A stretch of 64,000 nt of DNA, from assembly GCA_014607495.2 (NCBI GenBank), contig CP053154.1, positions 10,292,001 through 10,356,000 of the forward strand, read 5' to 3'. Of the stretch, positions 22,901 through 35,218 are shown piece by piece; positions within the stretch are counted from its first letter, which is position 1; each line of letters starts with the position of its first letter. Under the pieces are notes generated by a model. It had not been told where the DNA came from. It saw only the letters and a program-made list of their open reading frames with translations, and did no database searches. Source of the DNA: Carposina sasakii. Lineage: Eukaryota > Arthropoda > Insecta > Lepidoptera > Carposinidae. Both the position numbers and the translations under genes were made by a program.

Positions 22901-25900
22901 TACTTAGACAATGTCAACGAAAGGCATTCGAAATGCTCCATCATTAATTGATATTAGGTTGTGCTACATGCATTAACCACTGAGTATTTCCAGGTTCAAC
23001 TGCTGGGCACCGCTTGTCTGCTGCTGGCGTCAAAGCTCCGAGAGCCAGGCTCACAGGGGCTGCCGGCCGAACTTCTAGTCTTCTACACCGCCAACAGCAT
23101 CACGCTCAGTGACCTATGTGTAAGTCCTTGCTTGTTATTGTTACTGTCTTCTTCATGCCATTTACTTACGTTAATTTCATTACCCACTTCCACCCAGTAC
23201 ATTACTGTTACATACTGTATATCCTCTTTCACGGAGTCTGTCGAACACTTAGGGCCTTCCTCTTATGTCATCCACATTTAAGTTAAGACCAATGATCCCT
23301 TTTCACCGCTCTGGCTTTTTGTTGTCTACTGTATAGTTATTTATTGTATACCACAGTAGTTATCTAGTTATATGGTTGGGTCTACCCTAGCTAGACAAAA
23401 TTCTATGATTTCGATATGTTTCAACACTTTCAACTGTCACTAGACAAATACCGGTCGTTAATATGCCGATTTCGTGTATGTAGTCAACTACAGCGATAAC
23501 TTAACCATTGCATGAGAAAATTTAGATCCTATAAATATTCACCATTTCATTTCTATTTTCTGCCATTGCGCATTGCCTAGTTCTAGTCTAGGTCACATTT
23601 TCATAACAAAAATGCATACCTCAATTCACCTATTTAAGTTATGGCTGTCGTTAAACACAAGGACGTATTCTCCCATGTTAATTAGGAATTTATAATATTA
23701 CTTTATTGCGATAACTGCGCTAATGAAATTAATAACGCTTACTCCGGTCTAATTGATTTTCGCGGTACTCTTGTCATTAATTAGGCGTGCCATAGACAAT
23801 GTGCACGTGCAGAGGATTTAATTAACTTTCTTCAGCGAACAGCTGATCCCATTATGGTAAACGAATCGCTCTTTTTGCTCCCCGGTGGCATCGGTGTCAC
23901 CCGCTCTGCTGGTTTCGAGAATATTCTCAATTCTTACATCCGTGTGCTCGGAACTAGTGGGATTCTGCGCCCGCGCATCGCATTCGTATAGCGGTTATCG
24001 AATTCATGACTCAATTCTGATAATATATCTACATTGTTAATTATGGCTTATGTTATCACATGGGCTACAAGTGAATTTTTTACAGTCCGGTTCGCTTACA
24101 GCGGGCGTCACCTATGCTAATTTTAGGGAGTGACAAGAATAGATCGCTATAAATAATTTGTTTCAATAAAAATAAAATTGTATTTTGATGGTGAATACGG
24201 TTTCGAGCCTGGTATTTTTAAAGGTTAAATTAAGAGACTAAGACATAAGTATTATAATCATAGTAGCATTCCAAAGTTTACTTAAATTAAGAAAGTAGTT
24301 TCAGTTCAATGTTTTCAATTTCGTAGCTGATACTTGAGTCACAAGCGAACTCTATAGTTTTGTTACTCTATGTGTGTGTTAGTGTCTAGGCGTGTGCCGG
24401 TGATTGTCGGTTTTGTAGACTATGTAGTTTATAAGCAGTAACCGGCTTGAGACGTAGTAATGGGCCGGTGTCGGGTAGAGACAACATTAGGGAAGCATCA
24501 AAAATACAAAGGGCATTGGCATTTGTTCAAAGTTTAGACCACTTCTGCCACATTAGGCGCATGACTCACCGGATTGTCATTTTATTAGACCCACCTACAT
24601 ATTTATTACAAGCAAATTGCGCCAAAATGCAGCACCGACGACAATCGCAGTTATTTGCATTTTTATGTTAGTACTCGAATGTGTTATAGATTACGTTGCA
24701 TTTCAAATTCGGTGGCCACCCGTGTGGGCCCCGCGCGCCGGCGCACGCGCAGATAGACGGACGAGTAGGTGCAGTAGGTACACGATTACGCATACATTTT
24801 TACATAGAATTGCATTCCGTTGCGCATTCCCCGTCTGCATGATAGGGTGTTGGTTCGCGATGTTTTTGGGTGTAGTGTTGCCGAACTATCTACGAGTATA
24901 GTTTAATTATCGATAGTTGACCATCAAATTCATCTACAGTACTGATAGGCCTGAGGATAGGCCTATCGATAGTATCGATAGCTTCTTTATTACTATAAAC
25001 AACAATACTATCGATAGTATTGAAACTCAATATTGAATGTAAGTACTATCGATACTATTGGTTTTGCCTCAACTATCGATTGTCTATCGGCAACACTATT
25101 TGGCATGCTTCTTTCGGCTTTGTTTCGGATATGTCGCGGAGAATGTGGCTCGGCCACTGTCCCCTCAAGCAGTTTCTCGGAACGCGCAGCGCGTTTCAAT
25201 CAGACCAATTACAGAGGCGGCAATGCGCATTTTTTTCTCACGCCCGCGGCTCCTGACCTTGAGCCGTGGCGTCTCTACACCGATATTACACATCTTCCCA
25301 TTCGATATGACTATTCAAATTTCGCGATTGGCTTTTTTTGCGCGCAAATCGTGAACATATGTTCGGTTAACGAACGCTTCTAGCTCTTAGCCGAGTCATG
25401 CAGTCAATTTGTAAATCTAGACGCTCTGCTTACTGACATGAACAGTTAATGTTAAGTTATTGAACTATATTGCTTTAACATTCGTTCCTCTGAGATGCAT
25501 TGAGAAGTACTAGTAAAATCAACCTTACGAATGCAAAATTTTGCTCGAAACATAATGTGTGCATGAATTTTTATAATTCCAATCACTTAGTCATTGCAAT
25601 ATTGGTAAATTCATTGTAGTTTAAAGATAAAATCAAGTCATAGCAAGAAAGTCAGTTACATATAATTTGATAGCAGAAATTCGGAATGACTGAATGACGC
25701 GATAGCGCGGCGGAGGCGGCGAACTGCTCGTAGCGCCTTCGTAGCACGACTACGAGAAGTCGTAGCAGCTGGCGCTTTATGTTTTTGTAATAGTTTTGTA
25801 AGCGCATAGAACTAATCTATTAGTTTTTATGGTTTTTCCTCTAGACTTCACACTTTGTAGTACAAATGAGCAGTGTCGTTGACCAGACCCGTCACACCTG

Positions 25901-28900
25901 TGCACTGGTTGAATATGCATGCTTCCTCCGATATCAAACTTACTGAACGGAGCCAATTATTCAATCACACAAGTACCGTATTGCATCGCTACTAGAACGT
26001 CGATCTATGGCTAGTTATGGCCATAAATGCATATTCATTGCCATTTGCGTATGTAACGTATAAAAAGTGCAAACGAACTGTAAAAAGAATATGTATTACT
26101 TATAACTCGGGTAAGCAATAAGCGTAATAAAATATTTTATAGCGTTTCCATAAATATAAATCATATGTTCCGTGAGCCCGTATATTGAATTATAGATATT
26201 TTACAAAGAAGAGAACGCAAATCTTCTAGAGAGAATATAAAAAGAAATGCGCTCAATCGAAGTGACTCGACGACCGCACTGATCGGTGCGGGTGACCGCA
26301 TGAGGGTGTTCTGTTCAGGATAGGCGCACAACTTATACACTGGATAGGGCTACATGTATAAACGGACATTCATACCCTGAACAATATACCTAATTTATTA
26401 ATATCACGCGTAAACCAACGAAATTGGGATGTCAGACGATTTTTTTATTTATTTAACATTTTAATGAATACATTATTAATACTATTTGCCACTTACGTAG
26501 TCCTTATTGGTCTGTCTGGAGTGTCGAGATCGTTCCGTTTACATAATACTTTTTAATTAAAGTTAATAAAATAAGTAATAAATTAAATAAATAATAAAAT
26601 AAATAAAAAATTTAATAAAATTTAAAACGTCTAGTCCCCAATTTAAAGGATTGTTTAGCATTGTATAAGATAGAGGGTGGGACAGACTGATAAATTTAAG
26701 TCCACCATACATAGAGCATTTATCAACCAAACTCTCCTAACCAAATTCTCAGTAGAACGCGACCCAATCTAGTCTAAAAAAACTGATCGATCCAAAATCG
26801 AACTTCATTAGTTTGGTAAGAGTCAGGCCGGCGAGAGATCGCTGTCATGGGGCCGCATTCTTCGCCTGTGTTGGGCCATAAGATTTGAATTGAGAGTCGT
26901 TTCAGAGGCGTGAGCAAAAAGAGCGCGCGCCTCGGCATCCGACGGGCTTTAATGCACCGTTCCCGAGACTCGTAAAGCGCGTTCTCACATCTACACCACC
27001 GTAAACGATTATTATAATTGAAGCATAAGTTTATGGCCGGCGCGGTGCCAGTTTGTCAAAAGAGAAAATTCAATATTACCTCCAGTAAATTTAATGACTT
27101 GCGTCAATATTACCTCGATTGCACTTCGACTTACCAGGTCCAGTATGGCTCACTTATTTAATGACTTGCGTCCGAGAACTGGTGGTATTAATTTCTTCTC
27201 GCACGATTGCACTTCGACTTACCAGGTCCAGTATTGATTTTAGATTCACCCGCGAGCTCGTACATTTCTGTTTTGCCACCGTTATGCTCGGATTTGTTCC
27301 AGACGTTTCCGATATTCCGCTTTCAATGAGCTTTGGACGTAATCTTTGTCGGTCAACTCTGATAAATAAAGGGGCCACGGAACCCACTCCCAACAATATT
27401 AGTTCCAATATGTTCATTAGAATTGTGTTATTACTAGTTATAAATACAATCGCTTTAATGGTAACAACCGATAAAGCTATGTAGGTAAACGGGCTCTTAG
27501 TATATTCCTTCCTATTAGCACAATACGACTTCCTGTTACAATCGAGGTATATTGCATAATTCATTGTGATATGTACTAACTATGGACACGAGGATTTTCC
27601 TATGCCCTGCATTACACAGATTATTTATATCCTCCAGGAATCAAATAAATTGCAATAGCTAGACATTGCTTAATAAACCGAAACAGCTGAAAAAACATAT
27701 TTTATGTGTAGACAATTGTTCATTGACGCATTGTTCGTCATTGTGCTTGATTATTGTGTATTATTTAGAAGAAGATTAGGACAAAAAGATGTTCACTTAT
27801 TTAAATTTAGCCCGGAAAAAGCGGAATCAAGTTTGAGAGCCTACAAGTTGCCCCTACGAGGAAAAGGGCAGTAAAGTTCGCAGTATTAATGCGAATTAAC
27901 AAATTGGCGTTGTTAGCCGTGTTAGCTGATCTCATTCAAACCTTATCCGTTTCCGGCGAATGTGCAAGATATAACATAGACAGCAGTATCCTCTAATCTT
28001 CCTGTTTAAATTGTCTGTTTAAAGTATGATGTAAGTACGTATGTTGCGGCGTACATAATTTCCCACGAGTATACCGAGCGGCCCGGGGGAACCAGTCGCA
28101 TTCCTGAGTCCTGGCGTCTCGTCGCGCCGTTCTTGTCTTGCCTACCCAGGGCTTGCCAAAGGACATAGCAATTTTCACATTAGTATCCCTTGTAAATTCT
28201 ATCTTTCATCGCCTCTTGGTTATCGTTGTTATTAGTCTGTGACATTTAGGTAGTTTGGGATTAGCTTTATCATAATGTCAAAGGTACAATGGAGTTGAGA
28301 AGCTTAACTTATTTTGATGAACAGTCGTACTAAAGGTATGTACTTGAAATAACAAACCATGAGTAAAATACATTGCAACAATAAACCAATTACCTACTTC
28401 CTCAAGCGCGTTAACTTTGTAGAGTCCCAGTGCATGCAACAGTTGCTTATTATCATTTTACAGGTATTCGCTGATGATAACGCATTACGTAACGCATGCT
28501 ATATTTTGCATGCTTATCACGTTTGACGCGCTCGCGGCAACTTTAGTATTCAACGTTAACGTGCTAAGCTTCCGACCGATAACTATCGTACCTAACCTCT
28601 GCCATACTTATACCGACTGGTTTACCGACGATTAACTCTGGAATTTTGTTCGAGGCAAATTTTACAGACATGTTAAGTTAAAAGTAATCTCTAGCCTCTC
28701 CTACAAAACCAATATTTATTTATGCGGGTAGAAACATTTCCAACCCATTTAATAACAGGCGGGTTAAACTGACGTATTCTTATCCACATCTGGAAAATTC
28801 CTTAGTTGTTTAGTCTCAGAAGCGTTGTGGCCAGGCGACACCGGGCTCATTGTTTAATTCTAACAGCGCAGTCACACCGTTCGATGAAATTGGATAAAGC

Positions 28901-31900
28901 ATGGGAACCGAGTGTGGAATTCAGCGAGTGTATCGACGGCTGTTTGCATTGCTCGCTTTATTGGCTGAAACGTGGCTCGCCTGCCGAGACCGCGCCCGGC
29001 TCCTCTAATGAATACTTGCTCGCATTTACGATCTACATTCCATACGTCTCAGATTTAACTATAGTACTTTCACATACCCGAAACGAGGTCTCTCAAGCTT
29101 CAGGGGTCAACTGATAGCGCTGCTGCGATAGAAAGTTGTTGGCTTTCGCAATATTTTTATGGATAACTTAAAAGTAACGCTTCTAGTCGAGAAGACGTCT
29201 GCCTGCTGCCTCGTTCGGAAGGGACATCTGCGGTGAATACTTTATGAGTGCATTGTTTTCAAAGGGCCTTTTAACCGGCCGCAACAAAACTGAACTTCGC
29301 AGAAAGATCGAATCTTTTAATTTCGCGGTCGACCCGCATGCCGCCAGGCCACGTTGTTAACCGGCCGTGCTTATCTAGTCTTTTTTTAGTTTGCTCGCCT
29401 TATTTTGCATTTATTTTCACTAATTTCCAATATTTGAATGCTTATCATCGTCGACAACATAAATACACTTTATGTTACGGGTTGGAATGCGACGGCACGC
29501 TACTCAGTCCTACTCCTACACGTTGATGAGATGAGACTCGACTCGTTTCATTCACAATTTGTTCACAAGCCCGTACGTTGAGAATCGAAAGGTTCTAAGC
29601 AATATCCCTTGCTGGACAAGTCCGAACTCTAAACTCACTGGGGCTTGAGATAAACTCGAGTGGAGAGTGATAGAGCCGGCTCCGACGCGCCGCCATTGAG
29701 TTAAGTAAACATGGAGTATTATCTGTCAACGAACATGCAGCGATATACGAATGTATGAGTAAATAAAATAATCAACTTTATTCACGAAATTAACCATTCA
29801 AAGATATAAGAGGTCAACATTTCGTATGATACTTTTATCGCAACAGTAATTAATATAATCTAGGTCAATTTCTGTATATATTTTTCGTTAGATGATAAAT
29901 GTTGACCTCTGCGCGAATATATGCACTTTGTATGTTTCAATGAAAGTATTTGAAAGATATGAAACTCGTATGTATGTATGTATTTTATATTCCCAAATGC
30001 GGTGATAGCCCAATGGTTAAGACGTGCGCCTTTCAGACGGGAGGCGTCAGTTCAATACCAGTCATAGGCCTATACCACTGAATTTATTTCATGTACGGAT
30101 TTTTCTAAAATTTGACACTTAGCTATACCCGAGAAGGCAGGCGTCAGGCGGGCAGCCGGCCGTATAAACAAATGCCCAAAACTTTGACAATGTGAGTTTC
30201 GAAAGAAGGAAGATGATAATAATTATTTTATATTTCCACTATTATGATGAAGTGTTCTTGCAAATGGAGGCTCTACAAAGCCCGGAGACAAAGCCGACCA
30301 AAATTTGCTATACTAATGCCAATTTTTATAAGCACATTTCATGTTAATTTATTTTACTGGTTCACTTCTTTTTGTGATACAAACGTACGATAACATTACT
30401 GGTCTGTTATTGCAACAATGTCTCCGTAGTCCCGTGACTGCCTACGCTGAGCGTTCCGGGAAATGGATCTAAACTGCGTGTTGATTGTACTGGCCAATTG
30501 CCGGATGTGGTGCTGACAGGAATTCTATTATCCTAGAGCTATGTCACTTCTAGACGTTCTATCTAATGCTTTTGGTACAGAACATTTCACTGAACTTGTT
30601 TTTACTTGAACTGCTTGCATAATTAATTTTGGCAATACATACTTTTCGACTTAGTTATACCCAACCAAACCAACATTACAATTATGATTTCAGTGATTTT
30701 ACATTACCATATTAGACTCGATAATTATTTATGACTGCACCTTGATATTCATTCATATTAGTATATCTCCTTGTCAACAGAGTTGGGAACTGTTGGTGCT
30801 GTCAAAACTGAAGTGGGACGTAGCCGGTGTGACGGCTCACGACTTCCTACCTCTGCTGCTGACGCGACTGCCGCTGCGGGGGCAAGTCGATGCTGACATG
30901 GTGCATCGGCATGCGCAAACCTTCATCGCTTTAGCTGCCAGAGGTAAGTTCTTTTCAAACCTTCTTGATTGTGTTTAATTAAACCTCTTCCTTGTGCCTT
31001 TAACATTATACTTAAAGTTGATGTGTTATCTTGTTCTAACAAAGGCCTCAAGCAAACCTCTAGCAAAGGCCTCCCTAAGGAATTTTAAAGGTATTTTCAA
31101 ACTTCGGTTATTCCATTTCATTTAGGATCGTATAACGATGAACTGACATGATACACGACGATCGCTGATGCCAGTATCTGGTAGCATCACCGCTGCTTAA
31201 GTTAAGGTTTTGTATGTAAATGACATTCTCATAGACTATCCTACACAGTACATTAGACTTAATTCAATATTCTGTTACTGTTGGTTCTGTTCGATTCCGC
31301 AGACACTAATTAGCATCTTGATACGTCATGTCACGACAATGCCGCGCCGATACATAGCGCCTTCGTCAATGGCGACAGTCAGTGAACCTCAGAAGTTCCT
31401 TAAAGGGAATTAAGTTGAAATTTGGGAAATTTAATTAGGATTTGGATTTTTAGGATTCTTGACACAAAAAGAGGTGATTTCCCGATATTCCTGTAACTAG
31501 ACGACGCTGTAGACGCGAAGTTGTGGAATGCCCGCGAAGAATGCATTTGCGCGGAGGGAGATGTGAATAGTTTTGTTTACTGAGGGTAGAGTGCTGGGGC
31601 TGTGTGTGTCCGCCTCCCACGCGGCTCGCCCGAGCGCATTCCAGCACGCCCGAGCCCCGCGCCCCGCGCCCCCGAGCCCTCATGGGATCATATGTTTTTG
31701 TGCAACGGTTTTTGTTGTTCGCCGCCACTGCTCGATTTTTTTTGGTCCAAGTTCACGCTCCAGCTCTTTTATTTCACTTGTGCCTCGAATATCATCTCTC
31801 ACTTGTCAGGCGGCTAATGCAAATTTCGATAGCCCATCATCTGTAATACCTAATTATATTATCATACGTATCGTTTTTATAGATGTAGCTAGGTGTGTCG

Positions 31901-34900
31901 AGTGAGGCATATTCGTACATTCGTACTAAAATACATCCTCTTTTGTCTGGCTTTGTAAAAACTTGTTAAGGCTAAAGAAGAACCTTGCTAGATGGTGGGG
32001 ATTAAATCAGCTGCCTCACAAACAGTTGCCCGCTCACTTTCTGCCACAAGTTAAATTACAACGGCAATTAGGAGCGATTACTCTCATATAAAATAATTTG
32101 TAATCTCGATGATGAACAGTATGGAGCTTTACTCAAATAAGTCCATAATCCATTCAACCTGTTGTCGCAACCACAGCATCATCGAGCGAGCCCGCATTAA
32201 GTGTCATTATTTGAATAGCACAATTTACTTCGGATTCATAACTCGCCGAGATAATAAAAATGTAATGGGTTATTTTAAACTTAGGTAAAGCGAAGCCAGT
32301 TGCCGGAGTACAAGGTACTTTATAAGTTAGTAGGTTTCGGCATTTTGGTATGTAATTGTAGAGGAGCGATCGATGGCGATATTGCGTGAGGGTATCTTAT
32401 CTGCTGGCTTGCGGACTGAGGCTGCGCTTGTCGTTTTTCGGCTAAGCATCGGTCGCGAGGGGGCCGCGCGGGTGTTTGTTCCGGTGCTGGCGCGGCCTCG
32501 CGCAGAGCGTTCACCTCTGCCAGCCCGCTCAATAGACGCCGGGCGGCCGGCGCGACGTCTATTAGGTACATCTGCTCCACGTTCAAGGACAAGATGATTA
32601 TGTCATCGATGATGCCTGATGCCCCATAGGTACCGGTAATATGCTCCTGAGCCATTGGCTCCCAATAAGCGTTTAGTACCGGGAATACGAAGCTCCATAT
32701 TCATTGGTCTCTTGTCACTTCCTTTGCAAGTGTATTGATTGCTGTTAATAAGGAGTGCACGGCGTATCCGCTCGGTGTGTGTTCCGTCCGGCTCCCGGCT
32801 CAGCCGGCCCGGCGGAGGCCGGTCGCCGGATCGGTCTCCGGGCGGCAGGGCGCTGTTTGATTAACATCAGATTATGCAAATGCTCCGAGTGAGCGGCCGC
32901 TCTCGCCCTGTCCTTTTTGTTCAGTCCCTCCGCCCGTTGTCCTTTATCGCGGCTCTGCCGACATGCAAATTAAATAAAAATAATAATAAATAAATCTTTT
33001 AAATGAGCTGAAAGAGTGTTCGATACCTGTTCGTCGGTCGATGTAGATAAGTATAATGGAGTCTTATGATGAATGGCTTGTGAAGGCTTCGCTCTCATTG
33101 TCTACGTCCTCATATTTGTGGGTACTTGTTATTCTTCTCTTTGTATCCTGCGCGTGGGAACAGACTCTTTCAAAACAAGTCTTGTCTCACACTTTATGGC
33201 ATCGATAATGATGAGGTAGGTATATCACAAGGCGGCGCCTAAATAAATTGATATGGATATTGATAGGATTAATAACAAAAAAACAGAGGCAGACTCGCAT
33301 ATAATACCAAAAGTCGTCTAGTCATACATAACCCGCGGTCATATGGGAACACTGCTGTCCGATCATGATTCATTAACTCGCAAGAATTGTCCCGATTTTG
33401 GCTATTTATCATGTTCAACATAATTATTTAGGTAATCATTAATTGCAGGATGTGGTATGTTTTATCCATGTGAAGGTCGAACAGGCAACAGCTGATTTCC
33501 TGCTCATTGTCGCATTAGTGCAGTTGTTAATTGTGTTCAATGAATATTTATTAAAGTCCTGTTTATAGAACTTGATACTTGGTTGACAGTTGGGAAAATA
33601 CTGTAGGGCTGACATGGCCCATTTTTTTATTCATGGGATATAAAACATGCACCACTGATATGGATTATAGAAATAACAACATATTGACATTTACCAGGAG
33701 AAACATTTTTCTGGAATAAGTGGGATTTTGTCTTTCCTCGGAAATCCCTCTTATGGAATATAAAATACGTTCAGCCATTTCGGCATCAATTAGTATGGAT
33801 ACAATCCTGTTCCAATCATATCCTTAATTGACAGCATCGTTAATCAATTAAATGATTCAAAAGAAAGGAAAGCTTTCGGGCGTTCAGTTTTTCTTGCTGA
33901 CGGTAGGTAGGTACACAAGCATAATGATTTTGCCAAAGTGAGCCCGTGAGAAACGCCGGCCTCAGGAATGCGGGCGAAGGCGGTGCGCCTCTTTGAGGCC
34001 CGGCCGGAGGACCTCGTGCGAGCGAGGGAGACGGCCGTAGCCCTCTCAACCCACCGGATGTCCCTCCAGACACTCTACGGCTTTCACGCTGATATTTCAT
34101 ACCTTACCTATATGTATAGACAAGCGCGAATTTCGATGTCGTAATGCTTCGTATTTTTAGCATAATTACGTATAATAACTGTATTATCTCAGCGTAATAA
34201 TAGTTAGTTTCTTTGAAAACAGGAAACCGGACTGATAGCCTAGTTCTTCTATAGGTATATCACAGCTAATAATTTATGTAGGTATTGCACAATATTATAC
34301 GATGTCATTAAGGCAAATCTCATACAACAACCTATGATAAGTACGAATAATAAATAATCCTTGGTGTAGCACACACGGTTTAAATTAAATCACTGGTTAG
34401 GCGCGCGACACATAACCATTAGAAACGACAATCCTTGGTGAAGCACACACGGTTTAAATTAAATCACTCTGGTTAGGCGCGCGACTCATAACCATTAGAA
34501 ACGACAATGTCGTGAGGAAATCCTCTTACGAGTATATGAAGTTTTACACCTGTTACGCCGGATTTAGTCACATGCTGGATCAACACTTTTTATGTTAAAT
34601 TTCCAAAATTTCTATAAGGACCAATTCACAAGTGAACCAATGCAACTCTGCGCTACATTTTGCTGCCTTACAACAGCTTACGTGTAGTACCTACCCATTC
34701 TAATATTTCCTCTCTATTGTTACAGATTATGAGTTCACCCTGTACTCTGCAAGCACGTTAGCAGCCTGCAGTATTGCGGCGGCGCTGCGTGGGCTCGGGC
34801 TCGAGGGGCAGCTGGCGAGGCTGCAGGACTTCACCGGCATCGAACTGGTAAGGAAACAGTTCAACATTTGTGGCTTAGACTACAAGACTTTGCTGATATA

Positions 34901-35218
34901 CCTCCCGAATCAAAGTGAATCTTTCCAAGTGTCATCTGTCTCGCAAAATATATTTTAAAAGGAAGAAGCCTTAATCCCACCAAGCATACCTATAGATTGG
35001 TAGATTCGCCTTTGCTTACATTTCCATTCCTTCAACAGGACTGCCTCCAAACCTGCTTGGAACAAATCGAGCAGATGGTAGAACACACCATTGAGGAAAG
35101 GTCCATCGCTGTCCCAAACGGGGCGGCGCGGGAGGCCCAGGGGTGGACGCCCCCGCCCGCTGACAAGGCGCAGCCCTGCGCCGCCACCCCCACCGACGTC
35201 AGAGACGTACACTTCTGA
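19722..35218 (+). CDS. CycD: cyclin D (G1/S-specific cyclin), complete gene span
   Basis: Regulatory subunit of CDK4/6, which phosphorylates Rb to release E2F and commit cells to S phase. Six coding exons (19722..19949, 22654..22749, 22994..23119, 30781..30943, 34726..34847, 35039..35218) splice in phase to 304 residues, the usual cyclin D size. Residues 3-7 read LLCAE, the LxCxE Rb-docking motif. WMLEI and the following exon (EEVFPLA, YLDRF) are the cyclin box helices. KLKWD, HDFLP and HAQTF mark the second fold. The tail [10 protein letters not shown] matches the metazoan GSK3/SCF phosphodegron, so Thr295 corresponds to human cyclin D1 Thr286. The start ATG was chosen because it places LxCxE at the N-terminus as in other D cyclins. 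All donors and acceptors are GT-AG. Identification is from remembered family sequence and is strong. Confidence 0.95.
20236..20470. promoter_or_regulatory. two ATCAGCTGAT E-box sites in GC-rich intron start
   Basis: ATCAGCTGAT occurs at 20236..20245 and 20461..20470, both perfect matches to the fly core-promoter E-box consensus AWCAGCTGWT. The block between them is CpG-rich. This could be an internal promoter or enhancer. It is motif matching only. Confidence 0.35.
21530..21672. repeat. foldback-like repeat in intron 1
   Basis: GGAGAAACGGAGAAAT at about 21561 and its exact inverse ATTTCTCCGTTTCTCC at about 21637 form a 16-bp stem inside weaker flanking inverted similarity. Probably a small MITE or degenerate SINE. 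Confidence 0.45.
22654..22749 (+). CDS. CycD: cyclin D coding exon 2
   Basis: Residues 77-108, cyclin box: [15 protein letters not shown] and YLDRFLS, which contact the CDK. Acceptor TTTGCAG, donor GTATGA, phase 0 at both ends, 96 nt. Confidence 0.95.
22994..23119 (+). CDS. CycD: cyclin D coding exon 3
   Basis: Residues 109-150, end of the first cyclin fold: [17 protein letters not shown] is the conserved core helix with the Lys-Glu pair used in CDK binding nearby. Acceptor TTTCCAG, donor GTAAGT, phase 0. The short 244-bp intron 2 precedes it. Confidence 0.95.
24871..25097. repeat. TATCGATA-rich foldback element
   Basis: The left end TAGTGTTGCCGAACTATC and the inverted right end (GATTGTCTATCGGCAACACTA, in part) flank about 225 bp. 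Inside, ATCGATA-type sites occur at about 24908, 24963, 24973, 25011, 25049 and 25074. TATCGATA is the consensus of the DREF-bound DNA-replication-related element known from flies. The outer inverted ends suggest a small transposon origin. Confidence 0.6.
27090..27235. repeat. local duplication in cyclin D intron 3
   Basis: TTAATGACTTGCGTC occurs at about 27091 and 27159, and GATTGCACTTCGACTTACCA with GGTCCAGTAT occurs at about 27118 and 27205. This suggests an interrupted tandem duplication of about 70-90 bp. Confidence 0.6.
29999..30229 (+). mobile_element. tRNA-derived SINE (SINE-1), forward copy
   Basis: Starts GCGGTGATAGCCCAATGGTT (A box) with CAGTTCAATACC (B box, diverged), then GGCCTATACCACTGAATTTA and a tail with AGGAAGATGATAATAA. 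It lies in cyclin D intron 3. Confidence 0.75.
30781..30943 (+). CDS. CycD: cyclin D coding exon 4
   Basis: Residues 151-204 plus one base: start of the second cyclin fold with [13 protein letters not shown] and [11 protein letters not shown]. Acceptor TGTCAACAG, donor GAG|GTAAGT, ends in phase 1. Confidence 0.95.
30944..34725 (+). other. cyclin D intron 4
   Basis: 3.8 kb. Three GC-rich blocks (31600..31700, 32430..32560 and 32780..32900) interrupt AT-rich DNA and may be regulatory. A GC-rich patch at 33935..34070 resembles a repeat remnant, and a 74-bp tandem duplication sits at 34355..34503. An AACAGCTGAT site lies at 33488. Long open frames inside the GC blocks look like compositional artefacts. 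Confidence 0.5.
34355..34503. repeat. tandem duplication, 74-bp unit x2
   Basis: AATCCTTGGTGTAGCACACA and AATCCTTGGTGAAGCACACA start two direct copies that both end CATTAGAAACGACAAT. The near identity means a recent duplication. Confidence 0.85.
34726..34847 (+). CDS. CycD: cyclin D coding exon 5
   Basis: Residue 205 (codon split with exon 4) to 245: [10 protein letters not shown] and a hydrophobic helix of the second cyclin fold. Acceptor TTGTTACAG, donor GTAAGG, phase 0 end. Confidence 0.95.
35039..35218 (+). CDS. CycD: cyclin D terminal coding exon
   Basis: Residues 246-304: [17 protein letters not shown] is the conserved last helix. It is followed by a Pro/Ala-rich tail and [10 protein letters not shown], the phosphodegron. 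The TGA stop is at 35216..35218. Confidence 0.95.
   Translation, partial: DCLQTCLEQIEQMVEHTIEERSIAVPNGAAREAQGWTPPPADKAQPCAATPTDVRDVHF

Larger units (their letters stand above)
23120..30780 (+). other. cyclin D intron 3
   Basis: 7.7 kb without a recognised gene. Contents: an AACAGCTGAT E-box at 23837, a TATCGATA-rich foldback at 24871..25097, small CGTAGC hairpins near 25720..25770, a partial local duplication at 27090..27235 and a SINE-1 copy at 29999..30229. Repeat density is clearly lower than in the 1-19 kb flank, which fits a regulatory intron, but no element can be named. Confidence 0.55.

Noticed and set aside
27119..27564. Overlapping + and - strand frames of 121 and 136 codons in cyclin D intron 3
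   Set aside because: No recognisable protein, overlapping on both strands, and crossing a local duplication. Treated as chance.
29999..30075. Possible tRNA gene
   Set aside because: A- and B-box-like sequences are present, but the rest continues into a SINE body shared with 14100 and 41735, and no cloverleaf is evident.
32320..32655. 111-codon minus-strand open frame in cyclin D intron 4
   Set aside because: It sits in a GC-rich block where stop codons are rare. It has no recognised motif, no splice context and a low-complexity Ala/Pro/Arg composition.
33840..34100. 86-codon Gly/Pro/Arg-rich minus-strand frame
   Set aside because: Composition-driven. Possibly a repeat remnant, but no reverse transcriptase or other motif could be identified.
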